The notes under the pieces: model-generated
Database searches by the model: none
What the model was told of the DNA's origin: nothing
Seen by the model: only the letters and a program-made list of their open reading frames with translations
DNA from: Lumbricus rubellus
Taxonomy: Eukaryota; Annelida; Clitellata; Crassiclitellata; Lumbricidae
Assembly: GCA_945859605.1 (NCBI GenBank)
Contig: OX243828.1
Location: forward strand, 24,604,109 to 24,668,108
Length of the DNA: 64,000 bases
Direction: 5' to 3'
Made by a program: the position numbers and the translations under genes
Part shown: positions 56,403 to 64,000 of the stretch, piece after piece
How positions within the stretch are numbered: the stretch's first letter is position 1
How the letters are laid out: every line of letters begins with the position of its first letter

Positions 56403-56589
56403 GGCTAGAGGGAAGTCTGGGCTGTTTACTAATGCCCAATTTCTTATGCTATCTATATGCCGAATAAATGCACAACATATCCCAACATTTCAAGATGTCT
56501 GTATACCAAGCTTGAGTCATAGGTCATGACCTACTTTGAACCCACCACAAAGTTGCAATGCTGACAACATACCATTGTATATCCTTGAC

Positions 56590-56860
56590 ACATTGAGCTC
56601 AGCTCCCCTTACCCGCGGAAACTTTGCTCTTCTACCCTGAATGTCCAACGTTGAGGTTCCCTTCACTCATTTCGACACTTGTGGACCTCCAGAAGGCAAC
56701 GTTGTGTCTTTTCAGTCGCTGGCCCTCCACATGTTGCTTAGTGCCCATCATGTTCTTCTTTAGCCTTAAGACTGCCCTATTCAGCTGAGGGTGTGTCGAG
56801 GAGCACTTCTGAGCAGTTAGTCTTGAAGGGGTGCTATATAAATGCTCCTAATAAAAAAAT
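56590..56860 (+). mobile_element. CR1/L2-like LINE 3' end, diverged
   Basis: TTTTCAGTCGCTGGCCCTCC then ACATGTTGCTTAGTGCC (matching the AFSVVGPSTWNGLP region in degraded form), ending GAGGAGCACTTCTGAGCAG and GAAGGGGTGCTATATAAAT. Confidence 0.65.
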
Positions 56861-57272
56861 TTAAAAAAAGAAGTGCTGTAATATGCCAAACAAATATCTA
56901 TCGAGGGCAACGGCCTCTATTGTCATAAGCCCTCGTCAAATCTGGATCCATCCAAATAAAATAAACACGACGGCAACACCATGAGTAGAAAAATGCAAAA
57001 CATTAATTAAAAAGTAATCACAAGTCCTTGGTGTAACTGTACCTCAGGAGAATTACGGTACAGTATGTTGAGGCTGAACATTCCATACATCTTTTACAAC
57101 CTGCTTACTGTACTTTACAACTTGCTTGCTGTAAGAATCAACTGCTCGAACAAAATATTCATGAGCAAGACTTATGCTCATCAATAAATGAACAATTTTA
57201 AAAAAACCATTGTCTAATCATTCATCACTGGTCTGAAAACAAACCTAAACAATTCTGATTTTCAACAGCAAA

Positions 57273-57534
57273 CATAGGCATACGAGGTGGGGGAAAATAG
57301 GGGGCAAATGCCCCCCAAATTTCGGGCAAGTTTGTTTTTTGGGGCAAGCAGACCCGAAAAAATAAGAAAAGTCTATTTTTTAAAAATTTTCATGACATTT
57401 CAAAACCAGATGACTAAAAAAAGGTCATCAACTTTTTTCTGGGAAAAATTGTAAAATCAACCACGAGATTTTTTCGGGCAGAAGTAAAATCTTTGCCCCA
57501 CCCCCCCACTGCTGAAATCTCGCGTACGCCTATG
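57273..57534. mobile_element. 262-bp MITE
   Basis: Ends CATAGGCATACG and CGTACGCCTATG (11 of 12 inverted), flanked by ACAGCAAA and ACAAAAAA (6 of 8). The centre has GACTAAAAAAAGGTCATCAA then CTTTTTT, shared with 10,701-11,034. Confidence 0.7.
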
Positions 57535-57676
57535 ACAAAAAAAAATGTGTTATTGCTCAGAAGCTCTTAGCCACAGTTTAAAAGTTGCACGAAAACCCGA
57601 ATGCAAGCATCGAAACCAGACTTTTTAAATGTTGGCAAATCTTAAATAACTGACAAATACTTAATATCTCCCTCTA

Positions 57677-60600
57677 TCAAGACGGCGCAGCACCATCTTT
57701 CGGCAACACGACCAGCGTATACTGCGGCGCCTCCGAACGGTTCGCAGAGGGCGGCACCTCTAAGACATTCTCCGCATTGTTCTCAACAACGCTGCTGATA
57801 TAATATCCCTGCTCCAAACCGCCGCTGCACTGCTCCGAAATAGCATAGTACGCTTGATTCGATCCGGCGTTTACATCTCGCTTCACCTCAACCAGATAAG
57901 TGATCGCATTGCCCTCGACTTTTCCTTCCCCAACCGTCACATCCTGGCTCGCTTCCGCCAACAGACTCGTGAGCCGCGCCGAGCTTCTATGCTCACCCGG
58001 CTGCTCAAGCATCTGCTCGTAAATAACGTTGCTCACATCCTCGTCGACCGGCCTCACCTCGATCATACCAGCAGGCGACAAATTCTGGGGAACCAGCGAC
58101 GCCGCTTCGTCGAAATACTGGATCGTGATGTTCTGCGGAACGCTGGCGACGCTCTCTCGGTTCTCGTCATGTCGCATCCGCCGTCGGTGGCGATAATAAC
58201 TCGAGTGGCTGAAGAACGATTGCCCGCACTCGAGACACGTGTACGCGCGGTCGCCCGTGTGCGACACGAGATGCCGCAGCAGGTGCGTCTTCTTCTTGTA
58301 GTACTTCCGGCAGATCGGACACTGGTGCTTGCTGTTGAGGTGGTGCACGCTCGCGTGGTGCAACGCCACCTGCTTCGCGCTCGAGCCGCGGTAGAAGCAC
58401 CCGGCGAATGAGCACGCGAAGACGCGGTCGGCCAGGTGGTAGCTCTTGTGCTGTTCGATGGCGTGGTCGGAGTTGGTGCTGTACGGACAGTGCGGGCATT
58501 TGTGGCGCTTCTCGTGGACGGCCTGAACGTGCTTCTTGAGGTCGACTTTCATGCGAGCGACGTAGGGACAGTGCGGACATGCGATTGAGCGTTCGATGTT
58601 CTGGTGCAAGCGAGCGCAATGTTTCTTCACCGAGTCCTCGGAAACGAAGAGCATGCCACAGTACTCGCATCCATATCGCGGCCGATCAGTGCGGTGGGTT
58701 AAAATGTGCACCTGAAAATAGAAGAATAATATAAATAATACTACTATTAATAATAATAATTATTAATTAATAGCAGTACTTGTTTTAAGTTGTTTATCAA
58801 TTCAGACTGAGCAAGATAACATAATAGAGTACTGAGTGACAGATGATAATAAGTTTAGCAGGAGTCAAATTAAACTGCATGGTAGACTACAAGGCATCCA
58901 TCATCTGTCCTACTTATCATTTTACATTCACCCTTAAGGAAGAGGTAAGGAGAATCAAACTTATGGGGCTAGCAGGTATCAAACCCACATCCATCTGATA
59001 CATATACAGCGTGTTACCTTTCAACCATCCCACACTCCTAAGACGAAATTGATAAGGTTATTATTAACCAGCAAGCACCCCCATAAAAGCAGCAAAATGT
59101 TACAGCAAAACCACAAAGTCCACTGCAATTTTATCTGAATGCAGGCATGCGTTAAACAAGAAAGGATCAAATGCAACAAGATGGCTACTTAATGAAAAAT
59201 CTTAAGGTACAAAATTTTCCAACTCAACGCCATTTCCTTCGGAAAGACTGCCCGAGAAATTTCATCCACATGACTACGCAAGATAAAATGGCAATTAGTC
59301 AATAGTAGTCATGGAGAGAATACACCAAGGCTTTCGCCAGAGCTCCAGAAGCTGACGGCACCAGGTGACCAGGTGAGTCATACGAAAATGTCAATTATTT
59401 CCCAAATGGGACCTTCACGAATATGGTCCATTCCAGACAAATCTGCTTTTATAGATAGTGTTGAAATTACTGAAGGCTCATGTTTAACTTGGGGCAAATT
59501 TATAAAAAAAATCCCCAAGTTTCAAACACAAACGATATCTATTTTACAACAACTCACCTGAAACCGTTGTCTCGTCGGAAAAACCGCGGAGCAATCGGTG
59601 CACGCGAATCCTTCTCCGTTGTGAACCTTCATGTGCTTCTGCATGTTCGTCGTCACCGTCGTTGTGTAGTCGCAGAACGTGCACGCAATCTTCACGTTCC
59701 TACACTTCTCCTGATGCCTCACAAACGTCTTCTTGTCGACCCCATTGAGCGTCAGCCCGCACTGGTCACACGTGTGGTTCTCCTTAAAGTGCACCTTCTT
59801 CAGGTGGCCCTGCATGTTTACCTTACGTTCGAAGCTTCGCCCGCACTCGGGACAAAGGAACTTCCCGAGGATGTTCTCGGCTAGTTTTGTCTCCGCGAGA
59901 CGCATCTTGTACTCGTCGTGAACGATTATGTGGGACAGCGTTCGGCTCCAGAAGGGGGAGGAATACGGGCAGATGTTGCAGCGGTAGGATTCCGGATCGC
60001 CGGGTTTTTTCCCGACGTGGCATTCGGCGTGAACCTCGAGTTCGTTGCTCGTCTCGAAGAATCGGAGCTTGCAGGTCGTGCAGCGAAACTTGAGCTGTTT
60101 TCGCTGGCCGTGTTTCTGGATTCTTCTTCGAGACTCGTTCGGTTTAATTTCCTCGGGATTATGAGTGTCGAATACCTGCAAACCTTCTTCTGTATTGCTA
60201 GGGCACTGTTCTTCACATGTAGTTTCTGAAACTGTGTCATGTGGTATCGGATTTGAATTGGGCAAAGTTAAACCATTCCCTGAGATGTGAGCATCGGGTG
60301 CGAGCATCTGGTGTTCAGCTCTGTCTTGCTCGTTCACACATTCTACACGCATTCCACCTTCCGTACAAGCTTCTATATGAGATTCGGATTCCTTTACCTC
60401 ATTTTCATATGTCGCTGTGCTGGGGTTTTCATCAGAAGATATGCATGCCCCATCCAACTGCTTGCTTTCGAGTACCAAGTGAATGAACTTCGAACCTTCT
60501 GGTCCATCTGCAGCAAGAGGCACAGCGGTAGACTCTACTTCACTACCAGATTCATCACAGACATTAGATTTCTGATAACTCGGCTGGCAAACTTCGTCTG

Positions 60601-61288
60601 CAATGTCATCTTGCGACTGCTCTCCATCACAACTAATTGCGCACACATCAAGCGCATCATGATGCTTCTCGCAATTGTTAATGCTCGACAGCAAATCGTA
60701 TTTTCTTTTCGTTCCTGTCGGCTGCCGTGAAACCGTCGATTTGCCCGTCTCATTTACATTTTCTGTCGCATGCGAAGTTCCACTGGGTATTACATTTCTG
60801 GCAACAGATGGCAAACTTGGCACAATCACTTCTGTACTTCCTGAAACCGTGTCATGTGGTATCGAATATGAATCGGACAACATTAAACCATTCTCTGACG
60901 TGGTTCTTTTATTATGAAGTCCCTGAATTTCGATATTTTCAGCTAATCTCTCATCGCCTTTCAAATTCTTCCTCTGTTTCTGTGTAATATGAGAGGCACC
61001 ATCTTTTTTGCCTGTCACTCTATTGCCGTAAGTTTTCATCGGCGTTTTACGCAAATCTGAAAAAGATCGTGGTGTGATTGTTCCAGAACTAATACGAGTC
61101 ATTCTGCCTGTAGTCAACAGGTTCTGATCGCTTAGCTGCACAGCGTGCTTTGCTTGACCACTTATCTTTTTCAGAGGCAGTAGCAAAGAATTGCTCGTCG
61201 CAACTAGTTCTGATTGTCTTGTGACCTGACTGTTATTAAATGAAACATCAGTCTCTTCAGATTTCTTCTTGGCTTCTAAACTATTCAT
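57677..61288 (-). CDS. Twelve-finger C2H2 zinc-finger protein, two coding exons
   Basis: Coding exons 61,288-59,558 and 58,711-57,677 join in phase 0 to 921 residues. An acceptor (TTTTCTAG) at about 61,320 implies an untranslated 5' exon, and the ATG inside that exon (MNSLEAKKKSEET, context CAAAATGA) is taken as start. Residues 1-400 are acidic/Ser-rich and probably disordered. Fingers run ~401-758: e.g. YRCNICPYSSP, FLCPECGRSF, IACTFCDYTT, FACTDCSAVF, YGCEYCGMLF, IACPHCPYVA, HKCPHCPYST, HQCPICRKYY, YTCLECGQSF. Finger 4 is C2HC and finger 10 has a C-x4-C knuckle. The intron splits finger 6 exactly, and splicing restores its first histidine (RFQ|VHILTH), strong evidence for the join. It is probably a nuclear DNA-binding regulator. 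REST/CTCF-like CPHCPY fingers are present, but I cannot name an orthologue. Confidence 0.92.
58712..59557. other. Zinc-finger gene intron, no feature recognised
   Basis: An 846-bp intron with GT/AG borders on the minus strand; an AT-rich start and no mobile element seen. Confidence 0.7.
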
Positions 61289-61489
61289 TTTGAATTCAGG
61301 TGTGCACACATAGTATCTAGAAAATAACAAACAACTTACGGTTAATTATATACAACAACTCAAAAGGCAATAGTAAAATATTAAATATTTGCCAGAGCTA
61401 CCTCGTGCAGAGCGTCAGAGTGGTGAGGAATAAGGAGGAATCGAAATAGGATGTGTGAAAATGCAGTGTTTTTCACTTATGAATGAAAG

Positions 61490-61720
61490 ACCTCTAGCTA
61501 GAATTGAGCTTTGGGGATGGAACAATTATTTGTTATAACACAGCGGTCTTGAGTTCCAACGAGGCGGAACAGATATGGCCATAGAGCGATTTGTAAATTT
61601 TAGTGAAGGTGTGACGGAAGGGCGAAGTGCTAGGGCAGAAGAGGAGCGAGTAGAAACACACGGAGATGGGTTAAGAGGATGAAGTGTGCTGCGCGTGAAT
61701 GACTGACTTTATACTATTCT
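61490..61720 (-). mobile_element. CR1/L2-like LINE debris
   Basis: GAGTTCCAACGAGGCGGAAC then ATGGCCATAGAGCGATTTGT matches 44,620-44,680 of the LINE relic (minus strand ANPPLWNKLPP region). Confidence 0.65.
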
Positions 61721-62687
61721 AATCTTTCAGATGTTTTAAGCATGGAGTAATCGGCTATTTATCATTTTTCCACGGCAATGAAAATAACGCGGCGTATAAT
61801 TGAAATTAAGTCGTGACTCTAATTATATGATTAACGTAGTTCAAGTAAAATTGAGAATATAGTAAAAAATATGTTAGAATAGTTACTTCTGTAGAAATAA
61901 AAGTAAACATTGGTAACTTGCGAAGCCCACTCATGTGCTCTTGTGTTGTGTTCTTTAGGTGCATAGATAAGTAAGTAAGTATATACTTTAATGTGCCGCC
62001 CGCAAACGTTTGAAACGCACTGTAATACAATACAATACAAGTAGTCATTTATACCGCGCTTTAACAAAAACAAGTCCTGCACAACGCGGGAACATCAATC
62101 GATTTTGAAATTTTTACATGTATAATTATATTTACATAATTAAATTATCAGTAGGCCTAATCTGAGTATTTACCGTTCATACCAACGACCTTATATATTG
62201 GTTCATACAATCAAGGTGTCCTATGAACATTAATTTTTATTCATGTGTACTATTTTCCTTTGCTGTCTACCCTGGTTATTTGTTTGTTTGCCTGTTGTTC
62301 TTTCTCAGAATAAACTGATTTGATTTGAAAAAGCAATCATTTTCAGAGTCACAAAAAGTAAATAGCAGAAAAGCAGCAATAGTAGTAATAATAATAATAT
62401 GTAATATGACGATAGGTCGTCATATATTTATTATTATGACCAATAGCGTGCGGTCACTCAAAACTCATAGTGCAACAGCACAGCCTGAAACTAGTCAGTG
62501 AACTGATGAACTATTTTTGAATTCATTTACCTAATAATTTATGATGTCAGTAATTACTTATTCTCTCTTTGAACCAGAGCTCTAATTAATTGTAGGGCCT
62601 GAATTCATATCAAATCTAACACAAACTGCTACTCCAGGCACTTTCCAGGAAGGTTATGGTTACGATCATGTTTGAACAAGATACAGA
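61721..62687. other. Intergenic, no gene seen
   Basis: A short (AATAC)n run near 62,020 recalls another at 20,645-20,675. No other structure recognised. Confidence 0.5.
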
Positions 62688-62807
62688 CAGGTTGAGAATT
62701 GCCAGAGGGGTTGAACCCCCCCGTTCTTTTTTTATCACCCTATAGTAGCCTTCATTGCATACCCCAACATCCCATAGATCAACATCTTTTCTACAATTCT
62801 CACACTG
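62688..62807. mobile_element. hAT-like MITE, copy 2
   Basis: CAGGTTGAGAATTGCCAGAG to ACAATTCTCACACTG, homologous along its ends to 20,937-21,076. Flanking octamers no longer match. Confidence 0.7.
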
Positions 62808-62879
62808 GACCGTGATGGCACCATGGATGCGCTTGGAGAATATGTACAATTGTATATAGTTGCAATTAAATATTATGCA

Positions 62880-63260
62880 ATTTGGAGACGACTGTCTTTA
62901 AACACACATAAATGCAAATAATATATTATATGGCTACAATTTACAACTGTGGAAAATTTTATGCTTAGCATTTTTCAGACAGAGAGAATATGTAGGTAGG
63001 CCTATGGTTATATTTGTTTTCAAAGAGATAAGGTAAATGTGGGTTATGCTTGTATCCTAACAAATAGAATAGGCAGATAAAGGTTACCATGGTTACGACT
63101 GTCTTCAAACAGAAGAACTCGTCGACATGGTTACGATTATCATAAAACAGAGAATAAGCAGACAAATGGTTTCAATTGTCTTCAAACAAACGAGTATGCA
63201 GATGCATTACAATAGTTTTAAAACTTTTAAACAAATAAAATGCCCTAATAATTGTTTTCA
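62880..63260. repeat. Degenerate ~55-bp minisatellite
   Basis: About six diverged units around TGGTTACGACTGTCTTCAAA followed by CAGA(G)AATAAGCAGA. Confidence 0.65.
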
Positions 63261-63379
63261 AAGAGACTAGGATTGTTAACAAAAATACATAGCAACTTTT
63301 TCTTAACTCAGACCTAATACAGTAGCCTAGCAGCTAATTTGCTATATTAAAAATCATTTTCATCGCTAAATTAGTCAAA

Positions 63380-63835
63380 GGAAATGAAAGGGCTCTGCAG
63401 TAGATTGTCAGAATCAACAAAACAAAATTTCTGATCCTTACTCCTTATGAAAATATGTCAGAAATTAACTTAGAATTTCCCATCCATACTCCTGATGTAA
63501 GAATTTAACCAAACAACATATCTGATCCTTATAACCACTGACAATGTGTCAGAATTCAACTCTGTAAAATTTCTGACCCGTATTCCTATGAAAGTACGCC
63601 ACAATTCAACATAACATTTCAGATCCACACCCGAATCTAATGGTTCAACAAAATAAAACTTTCCTAAGCTTATGCACACGAACAATGCGTCAGAATTCAA
63701 CTCAACAACGTTTATGATCCATATTCCTAACGAAAATAAGTCAGAATTCAACATAACATTTCTCATCCATATTCCTAATGTAAGAATTCAACAAAATGAA
63801 ATTTCTGATCCGTATTCGCACTGACAATGCGAATC
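63380..63835. repeat. ~60-bp GTCAGAATTCAAC minisatellite
   Basis: Seven or more units of GTCAGAATTCAACATAACAT then TTCTGATCCATATTCCTAATG with indels. It runs close to the window's right edge. Confidence 0.82.
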
Positions 63836-64000
63836 TCCAACGCAAGTGTTTGAATCCAGCGTCAAAACAGAAATCCTGTAACCTTCAAACGAAAGACGAG
63901 CGTCAGAAGAGGAAAGTGAGCGTAACGTTGGTCCTCGGACAATACTCCACCGTACCATTCCACAGATCCTCCGCATCACCCGAAAAGTAACCGCATCTCC

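Noticed and set aside
57854..58411. 185-codon plus-strand frame
   Set aside because: It is antisense to the GC-rich zinc-finger exon, whose sense frame carries repeated Cys2His2 motifs.
63796..63990. 64-codon plus-strand frame near the right edge
   Set aside because: It starts within a degenerate minisatellite. The end (SVTLVLGQYSTVPF) looks protein-like, but without splice or similarity evidence I do not call it.

Overview
The window is animal genomic DNA: four spliced genes with GT/AG introns are spread thinly through AT-rich, transposon- and microsatellite-dense sequence. An invertebrate pyrokinin/neuromedin-U-type receptor, a zinc-type ALAD, tRNA-headed SINEs and many hAT-like elements suggest an aquatic bilaterian invertebrate. 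I could not fix the phylum from sequence alone.

Layout. 1-9,250: a tRNA-derived SINE, CAGACAGA-type arrays, an ~800 bp polypurine tract, and a 2.8 kb hAT-like element (6,160-8,941) carrying a second hAT-like element (6,553-7,504), both with exact 8-bp target duplications. 9,254-16,287 (+): three exons of a peptide GPCR (TM3 to the C-terminus); its introns are almost entirely simple repeats. 16,288-24,347: intergenic, with an IS630/Tc1/mariner relic and a nested inverted-repeat cluster. 24,348-33,798 (+): an eight-exon C2-domain gene, RGS3-like in its C2 domain, with a partly duplicated exon, an intronic open minisatellite and a 1.3 kb TIR element. 35,797-43,137 (-): a complete nine-exon ALAD gene (336 aa), convergent with the C2 gene; its introns hold SINEs, a MITE and an intact retrotransposon endonuclease ORF. 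43,138-51,500: transposon-rich, with two related Harbinger-like elements (one split by a 164 bp hAT-like MITE), two LINE relics and a 320 bp tandem duplication. 51,561-54,755 (+): a 1,064-codon LINE ORF with an apparently intact endonuclease but altered reverse-transcriptase catalytic residues. 55,506-56,402: a hAT-like element with an exact target duplication. 57,677-61,288 (-): a two-exon, twelve-finger C2H2 zinc-finger gene whose intron splits a finger. 61,300-64,000: LINE debris, a MITE and two degenerate minisatellites.

The host genes do not form a pathway. The receptor (peptide signalling) and the C2/RGS3-like protein (possible G-protein or membrane link) are separated by 8 kb of repeats, and any functional link is speculation. 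The clearest connected story is the mobile DNA: a SINE family shares its 3' end, including the last codons and stop of the ORF, with a CR1/L2-type LINE present in the same window, and several elements are nested in an order that can be read from their target duplications.
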